From: Spartinivicinus ruber
Lineage (GTDB): Bacteria > Pseudomonadota > Gammaproteobacteria > Pseudomonadales > Zooshikellaceae
DNA: 64,000 nt
NCBI RefSeq assembly: GCF_011009015.1
Contig: NZ_CP048878.1
Coordinates: 1,229,501 to 1,293,500, forward strand
Direction: 5' to 3'
A model generated the notes under the pieces. The model worked only from the letters and a program-made list of their open reading frames with translations. It ran no database searches and was not told where the DNA came from. This document shows, piece by piece, positions 51,911 through 60,542 of the stretch (position 1 is its first letter; each line of letters starts with the position of its first letter). The position numbers and the translations under genes were made by a program.

Positions 51911-51976
51911 GGTTCTTTCCCTAGTTTAGAAGCTAACTATATATGAATGTCACTATGATGTAACCCCCGTCATACT

Positions 51977-52912
51977 TCACTTAGTTAAACTAACACTCGT
52001 CGTATACCCCGAAGCACTTACCAAGTGCTTTGTCTGCTTCACTACCCATCGACCATCTACGCCAGCTCTTACACCTTGAATAATCACAGGTCTTTCAGCT
52101 ATTAATTCAGGGTTACCCACCACGGTTATACTTAAACTGGCTTCTGTATCATTTAAACCACTTAGCTTGGCTTTAGCACTAACTTGGGCTGCTTCCTTGG
52201 TTGGGTATATCATTTTAATAGTATAAACCGGCTCACCATTACCTACTTTGACATGGCTGGTTTTACCTTCTTCTGTCGAATGGTGCTTAGCTGTCACACT
52301 TTTGTAATATTGACGATCAGGTGCCTTAAGGTTCCACTTACTAACTTTGGTAATAGTGATAGGCGATAGTTGCCTACCGGTTGCTGTTTTGGTTTTCCCT
52401 CGCTCAACAAACACCAAATGTTCCATCATTGGCTTAACAATCGCCCCATGATCCAATGCAATACGACTTAAAAAATTAATATCTGATTCTTCTGTCTGGT
52501 CTATATGATCAATGACAATAGGCGTAAATATTTCTGCAATTTTAGGTTTCAAGCCATTGTCATTGGCAACTGTGGTTACAATATCTACCAACTTTTTTTG
52601 ATGCCATGAACGGGATTTAGGGCTACGGAGCTGATCTCGAAGGTTAGCGCCTTTTGCCTGTATGGTCATTTGATTTGGTGGACCAGAGAGTGATACCTCA
52701 TCAATAATAAAATCACCCATATGAATATTCTGGATAGCGACTGATAGCTTGGTGCCTTTGGCGGGTATGGGTAAATTACCTTCAGGGTCAGAAAGCTTAA
52801 GGGTTACACTATCTGACTTGATCCCTGCTTCATCGGTGAGTTCGAGGCTGATAAGGTGGTTTTGGATGATGACTGGGTAAGATGAGATAGTGATTTGGTA
52901 GTTAATTAACAT
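51977..52912 (-). CDS. D: Phage late control / tail hub protein gpD
   Basis: 311 residues, shorter than P2 gpD (387). SDSVTLKLSDPEGNLPIPAKGTKLSVAIQNIHMGDFIIDEVSLSGPPNQMTIQAKGANLRDQLRSPKSRSWHQKKLVDIVTTVANDNGLKPKI is the conserved first half of the phage_GPD family. IDQTEESDINFLSRIALDHGAIVKPMMEHLVFVERGKT and GRWVVKQTKHLVSASGYTT follow. The protein forms the tail hub above the spike. It is last in the module as in P2, though separated from X by an antisense moron. Confidence 0.9.
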   Translation of the reverse strand: MLINYQITISSYPVIIQNHLISLELTDEAGIKSDSVTLKLSDPEGNLPIPAKGTKLSVAIQNIHMGDFIIDEVSLSGPPNQMTIQAKGANLRDQLRSPKSRSWHQKKLVDIVTTVANDNGLKPKIAEIFTPIVIDHIDQTEESDINFLSRIALDHGAIVKPMMEHLVFVERGKTKTATGRQLSPITITKVSKWNLKAPDRQYYKSVTAKHHSTEEGKTSHVKVGNGEPVYTIKMIYPTKEAAQVSAKAKLSGLNDTEASLSITVVGNPELIAERPVIIQGVRAGVDGRWVVKQTKHLVSASGYTTSVSLTK

Positions 52913-52994
52913 AGTAGTGGAAAGTACTAAATTTTTTACTTAGAGGGTTTGAGGTAAAATACTCAGCTCATTTAGAAATTATTAGGCTGTACTA

Positions 52995-53774
52995 ATGAAA
53001 AGTTGCTTTATTATTCTTATTTCTTTGCTCTCAACATACACTATTGCTCAACCTAAAGACGAAACAAAAGTAACTATTGACGCTAATAATATTACTTATC
53101 AAGGATATTTATCAGCAAAAGCCAATGAAAAAGTTTACAATCTTTACAATCAATCTAAAACCAAACCTACTTGGTTTTCTATTAAGAGTAAAGGTGGAGA
53201 AATTGGTTTAGGAATGGACTTGGCTGAGTGGATTTATAAAAATAAATTAAATGTTAAAATAGTAGACTATTGCTTTTCATCTTGTGCAAACTACATCCTT
53301 CCTGCCGGAAGACAGTTGGTGTTAGAAAAAGCAGCTATCTTTGGTTTTCATGGTAGTGTGAATAGTAAAGATAATGATTTTGATAAAGATTTTTCTGGTT
53401 TAGATGAATATATAAATACTTTACCAGAAAAAGATCGTATTCTAACTAAAGAGAAAGTATTAAAACAATTTCAGGCAGACCTTATAAGAGATCGTAAGCG
53501 AGAAATAAATCTATATAAAAAGCTTGGAGTTTCTCCCCAGCTACCTCTGTTAGGACAACAAGAAAAGTACCAGCTATCACTTAAGAATTATCTAGGTAAA
53601 GATAACCTTGAAGAAAAGGACCAATATGAAGGTTGGTACTACTCCTTATCTGACCTAAAAAGTTTGGGAGTAACAAATATAACTGTTATAGACCCACCTT
53701 GGGCACCAGCTGAAAATATCAAAAAGTTTAAATTGCTTAGACTCTATATAAAGGAAGGTGAGTTAAGACCATAA
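52995..53774 (+). CDS. Periplasmic ClpP/crotonase-like protein, antisense moron
   Basis: 259 residues with a signal peptide (CFIILISLLSTYTIAQ). The fold is ClpP-like (COG3904 type): ITYQGYLSAKANEKVYNLYNQSKTKPTWFSIKSKGGEIGLGMDLAEWIYKNKLNVKIVDYCFSSCANYILPAGRQLVLEKAAIFGFHGS. SKGGE matches the first ClpP-type glycine loop, SSCANY the nucleophile turn (Ser in SSC) and FGFHGS the catalytic-His place. It is on the plus strand between tail genes X and D, overlapping the end of X by 12 bases. That placement marks it as a lysogen-expressed moron. Substrate unknown. Confidence 0.75.
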   Translation: MKSCFIILISLLSTYTIAQPKDETKVTIDANNITYQGYLSAKANEKVYNLYNQSKTKPTWFSIKSKGGEIGLGMDLAEWIYKNKLNVKIVDYCFSSCANYILPAGRQLVLEKAAIFGFHGSVNSKDNDFDKDFSGLDEYINTLPEKDRILTKEKVLKQFQADLIRDRKREINLYKKLGVSPQLPLLGQQEKYQLSLKNYLGKDNLEEKDQYEGWYYSLSDLKSLGVTNITVIDPPWAPAENIKKFKLLRLYIKEGELRP

Positions 53775-53966
53775 ATTTTCTGCAGCCTGGGCTATAGGGG
53801 CCAGCTCAGGCAATCTAATTTTTATGCCTGCCACTAAAACAGGCCCTTGCTCCACTAACCCCGGATTAGCCTCTAATACCTGCAGTACAACGCTTTCATC
53901 ACCATAATACTGCTTACAAATCCAATCCAGTGTATCACCGTCCTTTGTTCGGTAGATTGTCGCCAT
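53763..53966 (-). CDS. X: Phage tail protein X (LysM-like)
   Basis: 67 residues, the same length as P2 gpX. TIYRTKDGDTLDWICKQYYGDESVVLQVLEANPGLVEQGPVLVAGIKIRLPELA is a LysM-type fold typical of phage_tail_X. It overlaps the U gene by 32 bases. Confidence 0.92.
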   Translation of the reverse strand: MATIYRTKDGDTLDWICKQYYGDESVVLQVLEANPGLVEQGPVLVAGIKIRLPELAPIAQAAENLWS

Positions 53967-54342
53967 AGTAGGTTATGCTCACGCTGAATTCTATTTTACG
54001 GCACTTGCCTTCTTTATCTGGGTAAGAGCCGTTTTCGTTTACTTGGGTAATACACCAATAGCCGAGTATTTCGCCAGTACCCGCTACTAGGATAAAGGGC
54101 GCACCTGTTCCGGCTAGCTCTACCATATGCAGTAGGCTATCACGGCTGCCATATTGGCCAGGGTACATAACGCCACTTAAAGTCATGGTTCGCACGGTTT
54201 CCCCAGTATACTGCTGCTGGGGATAGCCCCCAATAATAGGCTGACTAGCCCATTTAAATTGCCATTGTTGGCGCAGCTGTTGATAGCTGGCTGTTTTAAT
54301 CGAAAAGATAAAATCACCCAGCTTAAGCAGTGTATAGCTCAT
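53935..54342 (-). CDS. U: Phage tail protein U
   Basis: 135 residues. LKLGDFIFSIKTASYQQLRQQWQFKWASQPIIGGYPQQQYTGETVRTMTLSGVMYPGQYGSRDSLLHMVELAGTGAPFILVAGTGEILGYWCITQVNE is diagnostic for the P2 gpU family (tail terminator or connector). It overlaps the stop of T by four bases (ATGA). Confidence 0.92.
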   Translation of the reverse strand: MSYTLLKLGDFIFSIKTASYQQLRQQWQFKWASQPIIGGYPQQQYTGETVRTMTLSGVMYPGQYGSRDSLLHMVELAGTGAPFILVAGTGEILGYWCITQVNENGSYPDKEGKCRKIEFSVSITYYGDNLPNKGR

Positions 54343-56339
54343 AGGGTCGCCATATCCATGTCGTATAAAGCACTGCGTTGTCGGGCTTCGGCTTCCTGCT
54401 CACGCTCTTCTAGCTTGGCATTAACCTGCTGGGCAATTTCTTCTGCAGACATACCAGTTGCGCCCTGAATCGTGATTGGTGCATTAATGTGGGTGGTAGC
54501 ATTTATGTTTTTCTGTTGGTTAATTTGCTGCAGCCGCCTTTCGATTTGCTTGGCATTGACGCCTTGTGTTTCTTGTATCTGGGCTCGGCGTTGTTGCATC
54601 CGCTGATTGACTTTGCCTGCAACGGTTTGCTTTTCTTCCTCATCATCACCCGTAAACCAGCGCTTAATGCCTTTAAGCTTTTCAATGGCGTTATTAATCC
54701 ATTTAAATTTACTGCGTAGCCAATCAATGGCGGGCTGCCAGATTTTCATCATTAACCCTAATGGTGAGTAGCTTAAAAAGCTTTTGGCAATACCCGCCAC
54801 ACCACCATCAAACGCCTGACCAATACCATCCCATAGTTTGCTAAAAAAGCCACTGATGCTATCCCAGCTGGAAACGATGTAACCAAGTGGCGTAAAGTTG
54901 AGAAAGTATTTTTTAATTATTTCAAATGCATAGCTGCATGCACTAGCAATGGCATCAAAGGTATCCCCTAAAAAGGTAGAAACGGTGCTCCAGTTGGTAT
55001 AAATCAACGTCGCGCCAACAGCAATGAGTTTAATGATTAGACCAATCGGATTGGCCATCATGGCTAAGCCCACGGCTTTTATTGCTGGAATAATCGTCAT
55101 TAGCGCAGCACCTGCAGCTAATACCGCACCGACTAATTTCACCCCAACCAAAGCGGCGACGACAGCGGCGATATTTTTCCAGCCAATAGTGGCCTCGATA
55201 AATTTATTTATTTTGCCAGCGACAGTCATAACCGTCGAACCCAGGTTCCACATAAAGCGACCCACATTCACTAAGGAATCCGCCATGTGGATTAATAATT
55301 GATTAAATCGAGCGCCGTATTTTTCATGAAAGGCTTTAAACTTAATCATCATACGGGTAACCAAGGGCATAAACTTGGCCCCAATGGATTTACTGACACT
55401 GCCAATGATTTGTTTAAAGTCTAAAAACGCATCCTGAAAATCCTCGGCATTTTTAGCATCTTCTTTAGAAATTATATTACCAGTCGCTCTGGCATCTTTT
55501 CTTAATGCTTCTAAGCCTGCTTTTCCGCCATTCAACATATTAACCAACCCAACACCCTCGGTGTCGAATAACTTCATGGCCAGCCGGACACGATCCGCTT
55601 TATTGGGGATATGCTTCATCGCTTCGGAGATTTGCTCAAACTGCTCTTCCGGTTTCAGCGAGTTTAACCATTTGGCATCCAGCCCTAATTCTTTGAGTGC
55701 TTTACCGGTTTTACCAATCCCAGCAGCGGCTTCCGACACCCGTCGTACCATCCGTTGGGAAGCGGTATTAAACTGTGCTGTTGATACCCCAGAACGCTCA
55801 GCGGCATATTGATACTCTTGAAGTCCTTCAACAGTAAATCCCAATTTGGCGGCATGTTTGGCAATTGGGTCACCTCGATCCGCCGTGGATTTTACCATGG
55901 CTAACAGTCCACCCGCTGCCCCGGCTAAGCCTCCAGCAGCCCATTTACCGGCAGTTTTTAACTGGCCAAGCCGTCGCATCCCTGATTGCTGAAGTCCTTG
56001 AAAACGAGCAGTACGCTGCAACTGTCGCTGGGTGCGGGCCAGGTTATTTAAATTCACCCCATAGCGTTGTGCAGAGCGAGAAGCACGCGATAAGGATTGC
56101 TCAGTACGCCGAATCGCATTGGCTAACTGTTGATTACTTCCCCCGGCTTGTTGCTGTTGCCGACGTAATTGAGCCAAGCGTTGGCGATACCGATCTACCT
56201 GTCGTACAGCGGCCAGCTTTTTATTGGTTTCCCGGTAGGCTTTACCTAGTTTACTGGCAGCGGATTCGGTTTTTTTAAAGCTTTTTACCAGCGACTTATC
56301 GATATAAGCGCCAATGGCAATATTGAGTTTATTGGCCAT
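54339..56339 (-). CDS. T: Phage tail tape measure protein gpT
   Basis: 666 residues. An N-terminal coiled coil (ESAASKLGKAYRETNKKLAAVRQVDRYRQRLAQLRRQQQQ..) is followed by GDPIAKHAAKLGFTVEGLQEYQYAAERSGVSTAQFNTASQRMVRRVSEAAAG, typical of the TP901/P2 tape measure core. Hydrophobic segments near 390-470 (AAVVAALVGVKLVGAVLAAGAALMTIIPAIKAVGLAMMANPIGLI) come next, then a long amphipathic end. Length sets tail length; P2 gpT has 815 residues, so a shorter tail is expected. It begins three bases after the E' stop. Confidence 0.92.
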   Translation of the reverse strand: MANKLNIAIGAYIDKSLVKSFKKTESAASKLGKAYRETNKKLAAVRQVDRYRQRLAQLRRQQQQAGGSNQQLANAIRRTEQSLSRASRSAQRYGVNLNNLARTQRQLQRTARFQGLQQSGMRRLGQLKTAGKWAAGGLAGAAGGLLAMVKSTADRGDPIAKHAAKLGFTVEGLQEYQYAAERSGVSTAQFNTASQRMVRRVSEAAAGIGKTGKALKELGLDAKWLNSLKPEEQFEQISEAMKHIPNKADRVRLAMKLFDTEGVGLVNMLNGGKAGLEALRKDARATGNIISKEDAKNAEDFQDAFLDFKQIIGSVSKSIGAKFMPLVTRMMIKFKAFHEKYGARFNQLLIHMADSLVNVGRFMWNLGSTVMTVAGKINKFIEATIGWKNIAAVVAALVGVKLVGAVLAAGAALMTIIPAIKAVGLAMMANPIGLIIKLIAVGATLIYTNWSTVSTFLGDTFDAIASACSYAFEIIKKYFLNFTPLGYIVSSWDSISGFFSKLWDGIGQAFDGGVAGIAKSFLSYSPLGLMMKIWQPAIDWLRSKFKWINNAIEKLKGIKRWFTGDDEEEKQTVAGKVNQRMQQRRAQIQETQGVNAKQIERRLQQINQQKNINATTHINAPITIQGATGMSAEEIAQQVNAKLEEREQEAEARQRSALYDMDMATL

Positions 56340-56341
56340 GA

Positions 56342-56715
56342 TTATGGTTGCTTAGGAAGGGATTTGTACCAATCAAGCAGGTCATCGAGGTCCATGTCTA
56401 ACAGCTCGGACAATGGGGTACCTCGCAGATAATACGACAGGTTTAAACAGATTTGCTGGACCGATCGCCAGTCGAGTCTAAAAAAACCGCCACCACATCA
56501 TTCAAGTGTTGAAAATCAGCGGCATCTAACTCTTCTATGGTTTTAATATCCAAGCCGGATAAATCTGCAATCATATGAATGCTTTGGCTAATTTCACCGC
56601 CACCGCGTTTTTCAATGTTTTTCATATCTTTGGTTTTGGGGCGGCGTAAGGTGACTTCATTAATGACTTCGCCGTTGCGCTCGACGGGGTAATTCAATTT
56701 AATAATTTCGCTCAT
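56342..56715 (-). CDS. E: Tail assembly chaperones gpE and gpE+E' (programmed -1 frameshift)
   Basis: gpE is 90 residues (56715-56443): KLNYPVERNGEVINEVTLRRPKTKDMKNIEKRGGGEISQSIHMIADLSGLDIKTIEELDAADFQHLNDVVAVFLDSTG. At GCG GTT TTT TTA (T7 run, 56480-56486) a -1 slip gives the E' extension FFRLDWRSVQQICLNLSYYLRGTPLSELLDMDLDDLLDWYKSLPKQP, which ends at 56342. The T-TTT-TTA heptamer in the zero frame fits the slippery rule, and P2 uses the same device. E' overlaps the start region of T closely. Confidence 0.88.
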
Positions 56716-56773
56716 GGTGTACCTATTGTGTTGTGTGTTTTTTGTTTGTTAATTGGTTGGAATGATTGTTTTT

Positions 56774-57277
56774 TTATAAGCCTAATAATTCTCGAATATT
56801 CTGCATGTGGTCAGTGCCTTCCACGTTACGCACATGGTTAACCACATCAATCTCATAAATCAGCTGGTTGTTAATGGTGAGTTTGTAGTAATCCAGTTTG
56901 AGGGTGGCGGTTAAGCTGGATAATTCGGCTTGTTTCCACTCCCCAAAATCCAGTTCACTGACTAAACCACGACAAACCGCATCAATCCCTTGTTCACCCT
57001 GACCAGGATTGCGCAGGACACCTTTTATATTAAACGGCACCTGTTTGCCTTTTTGGAAACCAAAATGCTTAAGGACGTCGGTATTACAGTCGTCAATGGT
57101 AAAGCTCAGCTCCATCGCTTCCATCCCCAAATCCAAATGGGTGACCCCATCCATGCCACCGCCTCTAAACTCTTCAGTTTTAAGGGTAAGCTTGGGCAAG
57201 GTGATAGATTGAACCCGTCCCGCTTGGCTGGCCCCATCAATAAATAACGTGGCATAAGCGACGTGATTAGCGTGCAT
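56774..57277 (-). CDS. FII: Major tail tube protein gpFII
   Basis: 167 residues (P2: 172). ATLFIDGASQAGRVQSITLPKLTLKTEEFRGGGMDGVTHLDLGMEAMELSFTIDDCNTDVLKHFGF is the phage_tube signature, with the end EIDVVNHVRNVEGTDHMQNIRELLGL. It overlaps the sheath gene by 11 bases. Confidence 0.94.
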   Translation of the reverse strand: MHANHVAYATLFIDGASQAGRVQSITLPKLTLKTEEFRGGGMDGVTHLDLGMEAMELSFTIDDCNTDVLKHFGFQKGKQVPFNIKGVLRNPGQGEQGIDAVCRGLVSELDFGEWKQAELSSLTATLKLDYYKLTINNQLIYEIDVVNHVRNVEGTDHMQNIRELLGL

Positions 57278-58463
57278 TAAACACCTCCTTAAAATAATCG
57301 TCGGTTAAGGTGGCATTAAAGGTGATGTGTTCCGCTGGCGCGGGTGGGGTAAAATCAAAATTAAAATACACCTTACCATCGGCTAAGGCGTCAGGGGTAT
57401 TTAATTCCGGGTCCGCCCAACAGGTGCCGCCTAAAATCGCACCGATATTTTTTAACCGACGTAGATAATTATTCACCCCTTCAGTGACATCAGCGATGTA
57501 GTTTTTCGTGATATTACGATCAACCGCCCATAGATGTGCCCGTTGCAGTGAGTCATAAATAATTTCTGCGGTACGCACTACACTGACAAACGCCCATTTC
57601 GGATCACCACTACAAGTCCGGTTACCCCAGAGACGGTAGCCGTCTTCCTGAATAATGGTAGTGACATCATGGCTATTTAAATAATTGGCTCGGCAGTTTT
57701 TATCCCCCAATTTAAAATCAATCGGTCGAGCCGTACCTAAAATGCCGTTAATTAATTTATTCGACGGGGAATGCCAAAAGCCATGATCGTTATCAATTTT
57801 AGCCATTAATCCCGCCACACGAGCCGAAGGGGGTTCAATGACAATGCCACCTTTACCTTCGTTTATGTCGCTATTCCAGACTTTAACCCAGGGATCAACT
57901 AGGTAAGCGTAACGTTTACCAAATACATCACGATATTTAACCGCCTCTTCACCGGTCGTGTTAGGGCCATCAATGATCGCGATACCACCTAATCGCTCTG
58001 CTACGAGCACCAATTTTTGGGCGGCGGCCTTGATATGTGAAAATTCTGGGGCAATTAAAATCCGGGGCTCGACATGGACCGTACTTTTCGCATCCAGGAA
58101 GGCATACATGCCGGTATTAGGTTCGCCTTGCTTACCAATAATGGCATTCAGTGCGGTATTTTCATTATCCGTGGTTTCTGGGGATACAGGCGGTTTATCG
58201 TTAACCCGAATAACCACCACCATCGCCCCAATCTGATCAAAAATACCTTGCAAGGCGGCTGGTAACGTCCCTTGCTTACCGAGTGCTTTCGCTTTTTTTA
58301 AGCTGCCGGCTAATAAAATCGGGGTGTCATAAGGAAAAACGTCGTCTTTCGCGTCGGGTGCAGTACCGACTAAACCGATCACACTGCTTTTAACGGTACG
58401 TATGGGGCGTGGGCCGCTGTCAATTTCAACGACCTCGACGCCATGGAGAAATTCGTCTGTCAT
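57267..58463 (-). CDS. FI: Contractile tail sheath protein gpFI
   Basis: 398 residues (P2: 396). LHGVEVVEIDSGPRPIRTVKSSVIGLVGTAPDA..FPYDTPILLAGSLKKAKALGKQGTLPAALQGIFDQIGAMVVVIRV at the N-terminus; WGNRTCSGDPKWAFVSVVRTAEIIYDSLQRAHLWAVDRNITKNYIADVTEGVNNYLRRLKNIGAILGGTCWADPELNT at the C-terminus. Both are strongly conserved sheath blocks. Confidence 0.95.
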   Translation of the reverse strand: MTDEFLHGVEVVEIDSGPRPIRTVKSSVIGLVGTAPDAKDDVFPYDTPILLAGSLKKAKALGKQGTLPAALQGIFDQIGAMVVVIRVNDKPPVSPETTDNENTALNAIIGKQGEPNTGMYAFLDAKSTVHVEPRILIAPEFSHIKAAAQKLVLVAERLGGIAIIDGPNTTGEEAVKYRDVFGKRYAYLVDPWVKVWNSDINEGKGGIVIEPPSARVAGLMAKIDNDHGFWHSPSNKLINGILGTARPIDFKLGDKNCRANYLNSHDVTTIIQEDGYRLWGNRTCSGDPKWAFVSVVRTAEIIYDSLQRAHLWAVDRNITKNYIADVTEGVNNYLRRLKNIGAILGGTCWADPELNTPDALADGKVYFNFDFTPPAPAEHITFNATLTDDYFKEVFNAR

Positions 58464-58523
58464 GGGGATTCCTTTTTATGGTTAAAAAAATGAAGTCAAA
58501 AATACAAGGTAGGGTAGATTTAT

Positions 58524-59840
58524 TTAAAATACTTCGAAGGTAATAGTGGCACTTTCAATATCTTCATATTCCAGTGGTAGCCCTTTTTTAACTTGTTCAG
58601 TCGTTAAACGCTTTATTCCCATTGAAAATAGTTCTTCATCACCATCAATCGTATCGTCCGGGCTAACTTTTTTCACATATTCACTTTGATGGTTTTGCAT
58701 ATACAGCAAGTCATCAATGATATCACCGGTTAATGTACTAATACTGACTTCACCGTTACTGTTATTGCTGGTCAACCAAAATTCATCATCACTATTTAGT
58801 TCAACACTCTTTTGGTCACCATGATTGTTTCCTCTCATGGTAAATAATGCAGTATGCGCTTTATCAACTGACTGGATTAAAATATTTCCTTTCTGCTGTT
58901 GATTTCTAATCGTGACTAATAAACGAAAAGAACGGTCACGATAGCCTAACGGCAACCATAACGTACCTTTGCCGGAAATTTGTGGACGATATATCCGTTT
59001 AGATGCAATGATGGCTGGGTAAAATTGGCTGCTTTCAATTTTCCCTAACAACACATCGTCATAGCTTGAATCAAAAGATACATGTTGTTCATCCAAACCA
59101 TGAGTATTATACGTGCTATCCTCTAAGTCTCTTAAATTGAAGCCTGTAGAAGGTGACCATCGTAAGTGATAGGTTTTGTCTTGCTCATAGGAGAATGTAC
59201 GTTCACCTTCTGAATAACTTGCCGTATTGAAGTTTTTCCACCCGCGCCAGCGTATAATTTGATTGGGCTTTATCGTTAATAATTGGCTACTCAGATTGAC
59301 TTTAAGCCGGTTATCGTCATTCAGTATTTCTGCAGCAATTGGCATTTGTGAAAAGCTATTGGCTAACAAGTTTTCAACATATGAGCGAGAAGCCAATACA
59401 ATTGCAGGATCAATTTTAAGTTCTACATTCGCTGTATTACTTAGCTCAAAAATAACCTTTATATATAGGCTACTACCACTACCTTGAGCCAAAGTGGGTT
59501 TATACGTTTTCGGGTATTTACCGATGGCAATTAAATTATCATCTGTATCATACAGTCCAAATTCAGTAATATAAAAGTTACCATCTTCTTCAGGGATGAC
59601 CGTTTCAATCACCAGCCAATGATCGTTATCCGGGTCTTGGAAAATACTATTAATAGGCCCCTGCCATTTTTCCCTAACCAGTGCAGTATCTGTTTCTTTG
59701 GGGTTGGTTTCTTTACCCCCATCTTCACCACCATCACCCACTTTTAAGGTGGTTAGTTTAACTGTTTTACCCAATGCCTGGGCGTTAATAATCCTGGCCT
59801 GCCCAAGCTTAGTGAGCAAGCTAAAGTATTTTTGATTCAA
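58524..59840 (-). CDS. H: Phage tail fiber protein (gpH-like N-terminus)
   Basis: 438 residues. The start MNQKYFSLLTKLGQARIINAQALGKTVKLTTLKVGDGGE and EDGNFYITEFGLYDTDDNLIAIGKYPKTYKPTLAQGSGSSLYIKVIFELSNTANVELKIDPAIVLASR form the baseplate-binding N-terminal domain of P2-type fibers (DUF3751/PF12571). The rest is beta-rich and variable, probably receptor binding. It is much shorter than P2 gpH (669). No fiber chaperone gene follows. Confidence 0.9.
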   Translation of the reverse strand: MNQKYFSLLTKLGQARIINAQALGKTVKLTTLKVGDGGEDGGKETNPKETDTALVREKWQGPINSIFQDPDNDHWLVIETVIPEEDGNFYITEFGLYDTDDNLIAIGKYPKTYKPTLAQGSGSSLYIKVIFELSNTANVELKIDPAIVLASRSYVENLLANSFSQMPIAAEILNDDNRLKVNLSSQLLTIKPNQIIRWRGWKNFNTASYSEGERTFSYEQDKTYHLRWSPSTGFNLRDLEDSTYNTHGLDEQHVSFDSSYDDVLLGKIESSQFYPAIIASKRIYRPQISGKGTLWLPLGYRDRSFRLLVTIRNQQQKGNILIQSVDKAHTALFTMRGNNHGDQKSVELNSDDEFWLTSNNSNGEVSISTLTGDIIDDLLYMQNHQSEYVKKVSPDDTIDGDEELFSMGIKRLTTEQVKKGLPLEYEDIESATITFEVF

Positions 59841-59842
59841 AT

Positions 59843-60538
59843 TTAGGCTCCTTTGGGATAGATCGTGATGGTATTAACTGCTTGATAGCCCGTCACCAGT
59901 GCCCGGCAAATGTTGCTTGTCAGTTGCGTTGTAATAAATGGATAAATCTGGTGTGTCACAGCACTTTGGTAACCGGACGTCAAACAAGTACACAGCTGGC
60001 TATTCATTTCTTTGGTTAAATAGGGAATAACCGTGGTTTGTTGACCTTGTTGACATGTCACTGCCACACGCGGCATTTTTGTTTTATTGGTTAAATAAAC
60101 GGTTAAGTCAAAATGACTCCGAACATTTTTAGTACGCTTAATTAGCCGATTAATATTGTCGTATTCTTTTTCAGTAAGGCCACGGGTTTCTAAATTCACA
60201 TCGGCTTTAAACGTATAAGGCTGGCCGTTATATTCAAACCATTCGGTTACCGTGATATCCACACCTGTTGCAGCCAACGCTTTTTTTACCGCGCCAAGGG
60301 TGCCTTTATGTCGATGCACTTCAATGGATGCCTTAATGACATTACGCTTGGTTGGCTCTTCCCAAGCTTCGTCCCATTCATCCACCGATAAGGCCCAAGC
60401 CAACCACGGTAAACAATTGGCAGGGCAGGTATCAGGATGCCAAACGTGATTAGGGTAAGCGGGTATTTCACTCATACGACGAGTGCTATCAGCCAACCCT
60501 TCTTCTAAAGGAGTGGTGTTATTCGGTAGTAAACTCAT
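59843..60538 (-). CDS. I: Phage tail protein I with a C-terminal extension
   Basis: 231 residues against 176 in P2. SLLPNNTTPLEEGLADSTRRMSEIPAYPNHVWHPDTCPANCLPWLAWALSVDEWDEAWEEPTKRNVIKASIEVHRHKGTLGAVKKALAATGVDI is gpI. The extra 60 residues after MPRVAVTCQQ contain a repeat: TTVIPYLTKEMNSQLCTCLTSGYQSAVTHQIYPFITTQLTSNICRALVTGYQAVNTITIYP. The start lies five bases after the J stop. Confidence 0.92.
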   Translation of the reverse strand: MSLLPNNTTPLEEGLADSTRRMSEIPAYPNHVWHPDTCPANCLPWLAWALSVDEWDEAWEEPTKRNVIKASIEVHRHKGTLGAVKKALAATGVDITVTEWFEYNGQPYTFKADVNLETRGLTEKEYDNINRLIKRTKNVRSHFDLTVYLTNKTKMPRVAVTCQQGQQTTVIPYLTKEMNSQLCTCLTSGYQSAVTHQIYPFITTQLTSNICRALVTGYQAVNTITIYPKGA

Positions 60539-60542
60539 GAAG

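Noticed and set aside
54489-54719. Plus-strand frames inside the tape measure gene and other tail genes
   Set aside because: They are antisense shadows of well-supported phage genes in the more GC-rich prophage region.
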